DNA of 64,000 bases from Cohnella candidum (GTDB lineage: Bacteria; Bacillota; Bacilli; Paenibacillales; Paenibacillaceae). Below are positions 52,432 to 60,894 of the stretch, one piece after another. Position 1 is the stretch's first letter, and each line of letters starts with the position of its first letter. The position numbers and the translations under genes are program-made. The DNA lies in assembly GCF_003713065.1 (NCBI RefSeq), contig NZ_CP033433.1, positions 2,329,001 through 2,393,000 of the forward strand. The letters run 5' to 3'. The notes under the pieces were generated by a model. That model saw only the letters and a list, made by a program, of their open reading frames with translations, was not told where the DNA came from and did no database searches.

Positions 52432-55400
52432 TTATTGGTCCGTTCCGTTGTCGATCAATTTCGCCGTCTTCAACAGCCTTTGAACGAGCGCTGCCGTTTC
52501 GGCTCTCGTGATGCCGTTTTTCGGTTTGATTTTCTCGTTCGCTCCGACGACCAAACCGCTCTGTACGGCTTCGGCAATCGCCTGCTTCGCCCAAGATTCC
52601 ACCTTAGCGGCATCCGTGAATCCGGACAAAAGAGCTGCGGAATTACTGCCCTCTGCTGCCGTCCATCCTGTAAGTTTCAGTGCCTGCACCAACACGTATA
52701 TGGCTTCCTGACGGGTAATCGTATTGTTCGGACGGAACGTGCCGTCGCGGTATCCGTGCAGAAGTCCGTATTCCTCCGCTTTGCCCACCGCGCCTGCATA
52801 CCAGGAATCCGAGCTTACGTCGCTGAACGTAACCTTCCCGCCTGTTTCCGGTAATCCCAGAGCACGAACCATGATTGCCGCGAACTCCGCCCGGGTGATC
52901 GCCTGATCCGGTCCGAAGCTCGTTTCGTTCACGCCGCTGACGACCATCCGAGAGCCCATGTCGTTCACGGCTTCTTGAGCCCAATGTCCACTCAAGTCCT
53001 TAAAAGCTACAGGGTGCCAAACCAGCGAATAAGTACTGTTGGTCAGACTGTTTACCACAGCGTAATAGCGGCCATCCCGCTTTGTGACATAGGTCGGCAC
53101 GTGCCGGGTCGTTCCGTCCGCATCCAGCACGATCGCGGTGGTGATCTTCGATGGATCCACGCCTTCGGGAAGCGGGATTTCCCTCTCGACGTAAGCGGAG
53201 AATTTGTCCAAATTCACCGTCTTGCCGTTATAGGTAGCCGTAACCGTAAAATCCACGGGTGGAACGACGACTTCGAAGCCCGTTTCATCCGTTCGGCTCT
53301 CTAAAAGCTTGACTTTGGAGTCGTCGCTTTTGGCGATATCCACGTGAACGACGATTTCGGTCAATGCCGGAGGCTCGCCGAGTTGATCGGATATCTTGTC
53401 GATGAAAACTTCGGATGCGGGCAGTTTATACGTACCCACAGGAGTCTGCACTTCGAGCACAGCGTTCTTGTTTTCCAGGGCTTTAACGGCTTCACCCGTC
53501 AAAACCGCCGTGACTTTATCCACACTCTGCGTGACGGGAATAATGACGACCGGCTTATCCGATTCCTTGGCCAATTGAGCCGACAACTTGGATGTATCCA
53601 CGGTCGCCGTCAGCACCGTCTGCCCGTTTTCCTTGCGGGTAGATCCGGTTGCGATCCGGTCCTGGGGTTGTCCGTTCACGATGACGCGGAATCCCGTAGA
53701 TTCATCATTGGTGGAAGGCGTAGTGCTGGGTGTATCCCCATTAACGTTTTGAATATTCGAGATTGCGATCGTTTGTACATAAGCGGCACCATAGTTATCT
53801 TGCACGTATACGGAATAAGTTCCGTTCGCCGTAACTGTAAATTTAGCTTCGTACACGCCGTCCGTCACGGTCATTTGGCTCGTGAAGTCGTTGCCGAATG
53901 CCGGATTCGAAAAATCGGAAACCGTTTTGTCCCCTGCCGCCCACCTCATCTCGGATACTCCGTTGGAGTCTCCATAAACGTTTGAGGTGACCTCAACGCT
54001 GCTGGCCGGAGCCGTCGGAGATGCGGTAAGGGATATGGCTAGCTGAGAAATTTTATAGACTTCCAGATAATACGTATTGACCGCGGTGCCGCTTGTTACC
54101 TTCAACGTATAACGGTTTTTGCCGTCATGAACGTTGGGATCCGTATACCCGGTTGACTTATTTCCGCTCAGAGTCGTCCCGTTCTCGTCTTTCACCGTCA
54201 CGGCTGCCGTCGGATCGAGCGTCACAGGGAACAGTTTGACGGAACTCACGGAAGTTGAGGTGAACGCCGAGTAAGTGGCCATGGCTACATTGTAGGAGAC
54301 AGGAATGTCGCTACCGCTGCCTTCCTTCACGGTCAAACCGGCCAATGCCGCCGACCTGACGGTGAACGCCTTCATGGACTCCCCGCCGTCTGCGTTCTTC
54401 AGATAGACCGTATATGTGCCCGGACCCGGAACGTCGAACGTACCCGTAAACGAAGTGCCTCCGGTACGGAATGCGGCAAGACCGGCCGCTTTGTTGCCTG
54501 TCAGATCTCCCGTCGCCCATTTCGATTCAACCAAAGGACTGCCGTTAGCGCTGAAGTCTCGGACTTGCACGGTTCCGCTGCCGGTCGCCGCCGTGGCGGA
54601 TGAGTCGATCAGCACAGCCGGCAAGAAAATCGGTTTCGGATATTGTCCGTCCTCGAGTAACCAAGCAGAAGAATCCCAGTCGGCAAAAGTACTGGCCGTT
54701 TTCATTTCAACCGTTGTCTTTCCTGCGGCGCCCGTACCCGTGCAATTCGCCGTGATACCCGAAACGTCCGTATCCCAGTAACTGTATGTAACGGCTGGAA
54801 CAGTCACGCCGGTGCCGCACAGACCTCCGCCGATCGAAGGCATTCCCGAAACCGATGCAAAGCTGTTCGTGACGATTCCGTATTGGTCGGCTCTCCCCAT
54901 GAGTCCGCCATAAGATCCTGCCGACTTATTCTGGTTTTTAATACCCGTGAGATCGCCGATTGCCCGTACGTTACGAATGGTGCCCCCGTTATATTGCTCT
55001 CCTGCGACCACGCCGCCATAATATCCGGCATTCCCTATCGTGGCGTTAACGTCCGTATTCTCGATGACGGAGGTATGGCGCAACTCTCCGACGACACCCC
55101 CGGCGGTAGAGGCGGAAGTGGTGGAATTCCCCGTAACGTAGGCATACGAAATCTTGGTTCCGTAGTAGGCAGCTCCGCTAAGCAAACCCGTGAGGCCGGT
55201 ACCGGACACGGAGCCGGTTACCCTTACGTTCGTGACGGTCGTATTGAAAGTCATGATACCGGCTAACCCGCCAGTTTGAGATCCCGACACATTCACATTC
55301 GACAGATTCAAATTCATGATCGTCGCGCCGTTTAATTGACCAAACAGTCCTGTAAGCGTGGCCGTATTGTGGGCAATGGTCAGGTTTTTAATGGTATACC

Positions 55401-55719
55401 CGTTGCCGTCCAGCGTACCGTTGAAGTAACCGGAATAATCAGGTGCAATCGGCGTCCACTCAAGCCCTGCCAGATCGATATCCGCACCCAGCTTGAAATA
55501 CGGCTTCGGCGTCGCGCTTAAGGTGTTTCGTGTCCAATCAAGGCCATTCACCGTGGTGATTACGTAAGGATCGGCAGCAGTTCCCGAACCGGTACCGGGA
55601 AAGGCTGGAACTGCCGCTTCGGCGGTCCGAATCCCCAGGTTGCCTATCCATGCTGCAACCAACATCAGGCTAAGCGCCCATTTCAGCCACAAACTCCCGC
55701 GTTTCTTCATGCGTGTCAT
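52432..55719 (-). CDS. SLH-anchored surface protein with GLUG repeats
   Basis: 1095 aa. Signal peptide to about residue 35 (TAEA-AVPAF). GLUG-type repeats (TGLFGQLNGATI, GGLAGIM, GGVVGEL, GGLMGRADQYG) span about 90-330. Ig-like and cadherin-like beta-sandwich regions follow, with LAGLTVKEGS at about 470. Three C-terminal SLH domains (FKDLSGHWAQEAV, FSDVSSDSWYAGAV, FTDAAKVESWAKQAI) bind pyruvylated wall polymer. Typical of adhesins or S-layer-associated proteins of Paenibacillaceae; no enzyme domain is seen. GAGGAG lies 4 nt before the first ATG. Confidence 0.92.
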   Translation of the reverse strand: MTRMKKRGSLWLKWALSLMLVAAWIGNLGIRTAEAAVPAFPGTGSGTAADPYVITTVNGLDWTRNTLSATPKPYFKLGADIDLAGLEWTPIAPDYSGYFNGTLDGNGYTIKNLTIAHNTATLTGLFGQLNGATIMNLNLSNVNVSGSQTGGLAGIMTFNTTVTNVRVTGSVSGTGLTGLLSGAAYYGTKISYAYVTGNSTTSASTAGGVVGELRHTSVIENTDVNATIGNAGYYGGVVAGEQYNGGTIRNVRAIGDLTGIKNQNKSAGSYGGLMGRADQYGIVTNSFASVSGMPSIGGGLCGTGVTVPAVTYSYWDTDVSGITANCTGTGAAGKTTVEMKTASTFADWDSSAWLLEDGQYPKPIFLPAVLIDSSATAATGSGTVQVRDFSANGSPLVESKWATGDLTGNKAAGLAAFRTGGTSFTGTFDVPGPGTYTVYLKNADGGESMKAFTVRSAALAGLTVKEGSGSDIPVSYNVAMATYSAFTSTSVSSVKLFPVTLDPTAAVTVKDENGTTLSGNKSTGYTDPNVHDGKNRYTLKVTSGTAVNTYYLEVYKISQLAISLTASPTAPASSVEVTSNVYGDSNGVSEMRWAAGDKTVSDFSNPAFGNDFTSQMTVTDGVYEAKFTVTANGTYSVYVQDNYGAAYVQTIAISNIQNVNGDTPSTTPSTNDESTGFRVIVNGQPQDRIATGSTRKENGQTVLTATVDTSKLSAQLAKESDKPVVIIPVTQSVDKVTAVLTGEAVKALENKNAVLEVQTPVGTYKLPASEVFIDKISDQLGEPPALTEIVVHVDIAKSDDSKVKLLESRTDETGFEVVVPPVDFTVTATYNGKTVNLDKFSAYVEREIPLPEGVDPSKITTAIVLDADGTTRHVPTYVTKRDGRYYAVVNSLTNSTYSLVWHPVAFKDLSGHWAQEAVNDMGSRMVVSGVNETSFGPDQAITRAEFAAIMVRALGLPETGGKVTFSDVSSDSWYAGAVGKAEEYGLLHGYRDGTFRPNNTITRQEAIYVLVQALKLTGWTAAEGSNSAALLSGFTDAAKVESWAKQAIAEAVQSGLVVGANEKIKPKNGITRAETAALVQRLLKTAKLIDNGTDQ

Positions 55720-55824
55720 TCTCTCCTCGTTCTGTTCGATTCGACATGTGTTTCCATTTTACGACATGCCCACTTAACAAAAACTGAACAAGAAGATGAG
55801 GATGACGAACATTTCGAAAACAAC

Positions 55825-55853
55825 AAAAAAGAAGCCTTGCTTCGCAAGGCTTC
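55825..55853 (-). terminator. Terminator of tRNA-Leu copy 2
   Basis: Stem GAAGCCTTGC/GCAAGGCTTC, loop GAA, then six T on the minus strand. Confidence 0.88.
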
Positions 55854-55868
55854 CGGGTTGGATATGTA

Positions 55869-55955
55869 TGGTGCGGTCGAGAGGACTCGAACCTCCACGG
55901 CTGTTACACCACTAGAACCTGAATCTAGCGCGTCTGCCAATTCCGCCACGACCGC
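55869..55955 (-). tRNA. tRNA-Leu (anticodon CAG), copy 2
   Basis: 87 nt, identical to the copy at 47.6 kb including encoded CCA, but with different flanks and its own terminator. Two single-gene loci for the same tRNA 8 kb apart point to duplication followed by separate regulation. Confidence 0.97.
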
Positions 55956-56074
55956 ATGCCACATGTGAAGGCGCTCGGCAGAACCTGTCGCAATCACGAG
56001 ACTTATCATAGCACGGTGCGTGAACGGGAGTCAAGCCGGATTCGAAAGTTCAAATTTTCAGTTTTTATGCTCTC

Positions 56075-56557
56075 TCAATAACTGGGAGAAACGGCTCCGC
56101 GCGAACCGAAATCGTCGTTCACATGTCCGAACGCGGACGAAAATTCGGTATCCTGCAAATAATCCTGCATGCCGGCGGCAACCGGCTGCCCCGCCCCATC
56201 AACGATCCCGCTGCGGCGTTCCTTATCCATACTGAGCGCACCTTGCACCCGCAGCACGCCCTGGGACAGCGCATGCCCGCTTGCCGCTGCTGCGGCGACG
56301 GCGGCAGCCTCCATGATCTGACGGTCGCTGGCTCCCTTGGACTGGGCCTCCTGCACGTGATAATAGGTGCAGATTTCATTGTTGGCGAACAGGGAGATGC
56401 CTAGCGCGATCAGTTGCTTCGTTTTCTCGTCGAGTTCGCCCGCGGCGAAGCATTCGCCCGTAAAACCGTGGTAAGACTCCGCCACGTTCGGCAGCGTGCC
56501 CGCAAGCACGGCGACTTCGTTCTTGTAATGCGTGACTTTATCCGTAGACAGAGACAT
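56075..56557 (-). CDS. Carboxymuconolactone decarboxylase/AhpD-like protein
   Basis: 160 aa. The helical CMD core has DEKTKQLIALGISL and EICTYYHVQEAQSKGASDRQI. The CTYYH motif has one Cys and a His three residues on, so it lacks the CxxC pair of AhpD and may not be a peroxidase reductase. The C-terminal 45 residues are an unusual tail beyond the core. AGGAGG lies 7 nt before the ATG at 56557. Function unknown. Confidence 0.82.
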   Translation of the reverse strand: MSLSTDKVTHYKNEVAVLAGTLPNVAESYHGFTGECFAAGELDEKTKQLIALGISLFANNEICTYYHVQEAQSKGASDRQIMEAAAVAAAAASGHALSQGVLRVQGALSMDKERRSGIVDGAGQPVAAGMQDYLQDTEFSSAFGHVNDDFGSRGAVSPSY

Positions 56558-56611
56558 ATGGACTCCTCCTTTCATGGAACCTAATTTTCCACAAGGAGGA
56601 ACTCTCCATAC

Positions 56612-56830
56612 CTACATTTCCTCGTTCCAGATGCGGGGCTCGTCCGCCGGTTGAATCCTGTATTTGCGGTCCAGCTTGACGACGCGGCGGTTCTGGCGCC
56701 GTATCAAAACGCTGGCGTCGTCCCAAGCCACGACGATGCCGATCACGTCATTTTGTTCCAACGCGTCGCGCACGACCCGGACTTTCGTCCCTTCCACCCG
56801 CAGGCGGTCCAACTCGTTCTCGTCCACCAT
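56612..56830 (-). CDS. Conserved small protein of unknown function
   Basis: 72 aa. MVDENELDRLRVEGTKVRVV, then DVIGIVVAWDDASVLIRRQNRRVVKLDRKYRIQP in outline: five predicted beta-strands, resembling a small SH3- or Sm-like barrel. GGAGG lies 5 nt before the ATG at 56830, within a larger open frame that is a shadow. Lies 54 bp upstream of the CMD-like gene on the same strand, so they may be one operon. Confidence 0.7.
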   Translation of the reverse strand: MVDENELDRLRVEGTKVRVVRDALEQNDVIGIVVAWDDASVLIRRQNRRVVKLDRKYRIQPADEPRIWNEEM

Positions 56831-56860
56831 TTTGACCTCCTCGGTCTTGTTATACTGAAA

Positions 56861-56891
56861 ATAAAAACCCGCGGAACGGCGGTTCCGCGGG
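56861..56891 (-). terminator. Terminator of the 108-aa gene
   Basis: Stem CCCGCGGAAC/GTTCCGCGGG, loop CGCC, then TTTTTATTTT on the minus strand. Confidence 0.9.
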
Positions 56892-56919
56892 CCTGAAGCA
56901 AAATCGCAGCGCCTGGAAT

Positions 56920-57246
56920 TTACCCGACGTGCTCCATCGAATCGTTCGTCTCGTACCAATAATCCAACACCTTGCCGGACATGACGCGGCTGCGGACGTA
57001 TTCCGCCTGGCGTTCCGTAAACGAATCGGTCCACGGAATTTCCAGCTCTTCGCACATCTTCACGACCGTGAGCAGTTCCGACCATGCGACGTAGCGTTTG
57101 TACCAGAAAAATTGCGGGTGCTCGATCATATAAGGATACAGATCGTCGAACTCGGTATGTTTGCAGTCGAGCGCGCGCTCGAAATGGACTTTGGCGTCTT
57201 CCAACTTATGCATGAAATAATCGACGGACGGCTGAATGTTTCCCAT
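56920..57246 (-). CDS. Conserved protein of unknown function
   Basis: 108 aa, rich in aromatic residues (PQFFWYKRYVAWSELL, DYWYETND) and mainly alpha-helical. No family recognised. GGGAGG lies 9 nt before the ATG at 57246; an in-frame extension of 19 codons upstream lacks a site. It is followed by a strong terminator and lies 89 bp downstream of xpt. Confidence 0.7.
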   Translation of the reverse strand: MGNIQPSVDYFMHKLEDAKVHFERALDCKHTEFDDLYPYMIEHPQFFWYKRYVAWSELLTVVKMCEELEIPWTDSFTERQAEYVRSRVMSGKVLDYWYETNDSMEHVG

Positions 57247-57335
57247 TGCTGCTCGCCTCCCTTTCTGCAGGTCCCCTCTATTATACGTGATCGTGAGCGG
57301 CACGAAAAGGGATGTTTCGCCCGGATGGGGCGATT

Positions 57336-57908
57336 TTATTCGGCGAACGTGATCTCGTTGTTGTCCAGGGACTTGATTTTCACGAGCGACTCGAGCCGGT
57401 AGCCGAGCTCCCGCAGCGTTCTCCCGCCTGCCTGGAACGACTTCTCCAGCACGATTCCGATGCCGGCGAGGCGCGCCCCGGATTGCTCGACGATGCGGAT
57501 CAGCCCGCGGGCCGCATCCCCATTGGCGATAATATCATCGATGAATAAGACCGTATCTTCCGGTTGCAACAGATGCCGCGAAACGATGAGATCCGTCACG
57601 ATCCCCTTCGTAAAGGAAGGCACTCTTTCCATATATGCGTCCGGTTCGCCGAGAAGCGTCTTCTTGCGTCTCGCGAACACGAGCGGCACGCCCAGTTCCA
57701 AAGCGGTCGCGAAAGCGACGGGGATGCCGGAAGACTCCACCGTGATCACCTTGGTGATCGCCACGCCGGCGAAACGCCGCGCGAATTCCCGCCCCATCTC
57801 CATCGTAAGCTGAGGATCGACGCCGTGGTTCAGCAGCGAATCGACCTTGAGCACATCGGAGTTCAGGACACTGGCTTCCTTCAAAAGCCGTTCCTTCAAA
57901 ATGTCCAT
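57336..57908 (-). CDS. xpt: Xanthine phosphoribosyltransferase
   Basis: 190 aa, the usual length. Converts xanthine and PRPP to XMP in purine salvage. PRPP-binding loop VLFIDDIIANGDA (about 118-130), ESSGIPVAFATALELGVP and the N-terminal MDILKERLLKEA are characteristic. The 5' leader is short (about 60 nt after the preceding terminator) and holds no purine riboswitch fold, unlike the xpt operon of B. subtilis. No pbuX follows. Confidence 0.95.
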   Translation of the reverse strand: MDILKERLLKEASVLNSDVLKVDSLLNHGVDPQLTMEMGREFARRFAGVAITKVITVESSGIPVAFATALELGVPLVFARRKKTLLGEPDAYMERVPSFTKGIVTDLIVSRHLLQPEDTVLFIDDIIANGDAARGLIRIVEQSGARLAGIGIVLEKSFQAGGRTLRELGYRLESLVKIKSLDNNEITFAE

Positions 57909-57970
57909 ATTTCCACCCCGCCCGATCTTTTTCCGTTTAACGTATCATATCTGCTAATGTTGCGCAATCA

Positions 57971-58015
57971 AAAAAAGACGAAACCCTCCGATCGCGTCGG
58001 AACGGGTTTCGTCTC
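57971..58015 (-). terminator. Terminator of the GH15 gene
   Basis: Stem AGACGAAACCC/GGGTTTCGTCT with an inner TCCGA/TCGGA stem, followed by seven T on the minus strand. Confidence 0.88.
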
Positions 58016-58038
58016 GCGGCCCTCGGCCGTCATAGCGG

Positions 58039-60030
58039 TCAGCGGGCGTGCAGTTCCTGTTTCTCGGCCAGCATATGCACGGCCAAAATGAACATCGCGT
58101 GGGACCAGGTCAGCGGCACGACCCAAGCCGTTCCGCCGGTTTCCTTGTCCACCTGTTCGGGCAGAAGGCCGGACTCCGTGACGTGGTCGAGCGCGTAGTC
58201 GAGCAGCTTTCTCGCCTCGTCGTACCGCCCTTGCAGCGTCCGGAAATGGCCGAGCCACAGCGTGGTCAGAATCCAAGGGTTGCCTCCGATGTAGGAGTCG
58301 TCCTCGTATCGCCGGATGCCTCCGACCGGATGGGAAGTGAGCAGCTTTTCCACGGCGTCTGCCGTATGGGCCATCCGGGATTCACCGGCCGGCACCATGC
58401 CGAACGGAACGCTGAGGCCCAGCAGGCTCACGTCGACGATCGGATCGAATTCCAACACGTGGCGGACGTAAGCTTTATCCCGCGGCAGGACTTCACCCTT
58501 CTCCCCGCGCGCAATCGCCGTATCATAGGCTTCCTTGGAAACCGTAATTTTGCGTCCGCGGTAGTAGGAGGATTTGGCCTCGTTCCAGCTGCCGTCTTCG
58601 ACCGACTTGGCGATGCCGCGCGCGGCCTCATCCCAAGCCTGGGCCAGGTCATCGCGCCCTTGCCGCCGGGCGAAGGACGCCGCCGCGGTCAGGCCGCCGT
58701 ATACCGCCGCGGCGGAATACGTGTGCTCCGCTTCGCGCTCTTCCCACAAATCGCGGCTCGGAAGCGGCAGCCCCGTCTCCGGATCGATGAAGCCGGCCAA
58801 ATACGCCGCCCCCTTCTCTACCGCGGGCCACATGCGGGCCAGGAAAGCCTCGTCTTCGCCCGAATGGACGAAATACTCCCACATGCCCCATAGCAGCGAA
58901 GCGCCTTCGTCGATTTGCAGCCCCCAGCTCGGAGCCAGACGTCCGTCGTGATAGTGGCGCTGCTGCCAAGAGCCGTCCGGCTCCTGGGCCGAAACCGCCC
59001 AGTCGTAAAATTTCTCGGACAACGATCCGAGCCCGGCCGCGTTGAACGCGGTCGTGACGAAAGCCGCGTCGCGGCCCCAACTATACCCGTAGCCCCCGCA
59101 ACGGGTAAAGTATTCGTCGAACTCGGGTGCGGCCACGATTGTACCCGTCTTCTCGTCGGCCATCAGCTTCATGGCCAGCAAAGAACGTTCGTAGAGTGTC
59201 CGGATTTCCTCGCCGCCTCCCGGACAAGGAGCGGCGTTCGCAAGGAAACGGTCCCAATAGGCGAGCGTGTCCGCGAGCCATTCGGCCGCTGGGATGCTCT
59301 TCGCTTCCGCGAGAGCATCCAGCGCTTCTCCGCGAGACATGCCCGCCGCGTAATAAATCGGCAGTTCCACCGTGGTTCCGGGCGTTAGCGTGCCCAGATC
59401 CCATTCCAGGACGCCGTCGGATTGCATGTCGATCGTATTGCCGTTCGTTTCTCCCCGAAGCGCGGCATGGCGGGCTCCGCCGCCGGCTTGATAGCCCGCG
59501 CACTCGGATGAGCTTCCTACCGCGAATGCATATTCATGGCGGAAATGAAGCAGCGCGTCGTGTTCCCCCCGGAACTCCGTCGTCGCGAAAAGCTCATTGT
59601 CCGCTATGCGGAAAGATCCGTAATGCACGAAAGATACGCGCCCCGGCCCTTCTCCCCGATAGGTCAGCCGGTATAACCGAACGAAAATCGGCTTGCCCGG
59701 CACCGCGAAGTCCGTCTGCTCGACCGTAACCGGCGCATCCGGATGGGAGGCGGTTACGCGATAAGCGTTGCTTCGCGGGACGTATCCCGCGTCGTGGCTC
59801 CATCCGTCCCCGGCGTCGTCGAACCAGGATACGCCCCCCGGCGCCCCGTCCCACTTCAGTCCCGTACGGATTTCGTCCACATGCTGCGGAATGTCGATGT
59901 GCGGCCACCACAGCCGATACAATCTCCCGGTTCTTCCGAGGGAAACCAGCATCTCGGAATTGCCCGCGATCGCGTCGATCAGATAGGGCTTCTTGCTCAA
60001 GTGCTCTTGCAGTTTCGCTTCGCTGTTCAT
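58039..60030 (-). CDS. GH15 glucoamylase-family glycosidase
   Basis: 663 aa. An N-terminal beta-sandwich (1 to about 265) precedes an (alpha/alpha)6 barrel, the bacterial glucoamylase layout. Catalytic acid Glu375 in QIDEGAS and base Glu625 in LLPEQVD are both present; GYGYSWGRDAAF and GGNPWILTTLWLG are further signatures. No signal peptide, so it probably trims internal alpha-glucans, maltodextrin, trehalose or isomalto-sugars. GGAG lies 7 nt before the ATG. Monocistronic. Confidence 0.92.
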   Translation of the reverse strand: MNSEAKLQEHLSKKPYLIDAIAGNSEMLVSLGRTGRLYRLWWPHIDIPQHVDEIRTGLKWDGAPGGVSWFDDAGDGWSHDAGYVPRSNAYRVTASHPDAPVTVEQTDFAVPGKPIFVRLYRLTYRGEGPGRVSFVHYGSFRIADNELFATTEFRGEHDALLHFRHEYAFAVGSSSECAGYQAGGGARHAALRGETNGNTIDMQSDGVLEWDLGTLTPGTTVELPIYYAAGMSRGEALDALAEAKSIPAAEWLADTLAYWDRFLANAAPCPGGGEEIRTLYERSLLAMKLMADEKTGTIVAAPEFDEYFTRCGGYGYSWGRDAAFVTTAFNAAGLGSLSEKFYDWAVSAQEPDGSWQQRHYHDGRLAPSWGLQIDEGASLLWGMWEYFVHSGEDEAFLARMWPAVEKGAAYLAGFIDPETGLPLPSRDLWEEREAEHTYSAAAVYGGLTAAASFARRQGRDDLAQAWDEAARGIAKSVEDGSWNEAKSSYYRGRKITVSKEAYDTAIARGEKGEVLPRDKAYVRHVLEFDPIVDVSLLGLSVPFGMVPAGESRMAHTADAVEKLLTSHPVGGIRRYEDDSYIGGNPWILTTLWLGHFRTLQGRYDEARKLLDYALDHVTESGLLPEQVDKETGGTAWVVPLTWSHAMFILAVHMLAEKQELHAR

Positions 60031-60194
60031 GCAGCATCTCCTTATAAAGCCCGGAAACGCCGGACGATTCTCCCGGGCGGGTTAGTCATAGTCAAAAACC
60101 CGAAACGGCGGTGCCGGTCCGCGATGGCCGCAGGCCGGGACATCCGTTCCCCCCCTTGGGTCCGTGAATCGTCCTACAACCATTTTACCTGAAC

Positions 60195-60224
60195 TTGTTT
60201 GTTGCGCAACCGGGGTGCTATAAT
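60195..60224 (+). promoter_or_regulatory. Promoter of the DinB-like gene
   Basis: TTGTTT, 18 nt, then TATAAT preceded by TGC (extended -10), 23 bp before the start codon. Confidence 0.65.
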
Positions 60225-60246
60225 TTTCTAAATCTTCGGAGGGGGC

Positions 60247-60768
60247 ATGAATCCCATGGACGTACGGCCATCGCAAGACGAATACGGCGGGCATTTCGGC
60301 AATTACATCCGCCTGGTACCCGAGGGGAATCTGATCGACATTCTGGCAGCCCAAGAAAGCCAAACCTTCTCGCTGATCTCCTCGTTGGATGAGAGCCAAG
60401 GAGACCACCGGTACGCGGAAGGAAAATGGTCGCTGAAAGAAGTGATCGGCCACATCCCCGATACGGAGCGCGTCATGAGCTACCGCCTGCTCCGCATATC
60501 CAGAGGAGACGAAACGCCGCTTCCCGGTTTCGACCAGGATTTGTTCATCCAAAACGCTCCTTTCGGCGGTTGGAGCTTCAGCCAGCTCGCCGAAGAGTAC
60601 CGCGCGGTTCGCCAAGCGACGCTTTCGCTGTTGAGGGGCCTGACGGAGGACGCTTGGAACCGCCGCGGAACGGCCAGCAACGTCGGGATGACCGTCCGGG
60701 CGCTGGCGAACGTCATCGCGGGACATGAGCTTCACCACGTGGGCATCATCCGGGACAAATATTTGTAG
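60247..60768 (+). CDS. DinB superfamily protein
   Basis: 173 aa four-helix-bundle protein. Three His that bind metal in this family are visible: EVIGHIPDTER, and HELHHVGIIRD near the C-terminus. KWSLKEVIGH is the typical motif. Family members include thiol transferases (BstA/YfiT type); the reaction here is unknown. GGAGGGGG lies just before the first ATG; the second ATG at 60256 is an alternative with better spacing. Confidence 0.85.
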   Translation: MNPMDVRPSQDEYGGHFGNYIRLVPEGNLIDILAAQESQTFSLISSLDESQGDHRYAEGKWSLKEVIGHIPDTERVMSYRLLRISRGDETPLPGFDQDLFIQNAPFGGWSFSQLAEEYRAVRQATLSLLRGLTEDAWNRRGTASNVGMTVRALANVIAGHELHHVGIIRDKYL

Positions 60769-60775
60769 AATGTGA

Positions 60776-60816
60776 AAGGGACGGACTCGCGATCGGCGAG
60801 TTCCGTCCCTTCTTCT
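60776..60816 (+). terminator. Terminator after the DinB-like gene
   Basis: Stem AAGGGACGG-ACTCGC against GCGAGTTCCGTCCCTT with one bulge, then CTTCT. It also rules out the longest frame for the next gene. Confidence 0.75.
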
Positions 60817-60894
60817 ATCCCGGGAAGCATGTCCGTCCGTTCCCTCTCATATCTTCTTAGGAAGAGCGGACAAGACGAGGGGGATTCGACGGGC

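Noticed and set aside
55869-55955. CRISPR or phage attachment site at the repeated tRNA
   Set aside because: No spacer array, integrase or direct repeat of the tRNA 3' end was found nearby; the two copies are whole genes.
57909-57970. Purine riboswitch before xpt
   Set aside because: The leader is too short and shows no three-way junction or conserved loop sequences.
60772-60894. 41-codon N-terminal extension of YkvI
   Set aside because: It runs through the DinB terminator stem; a transcript starting after it would lack these codons.
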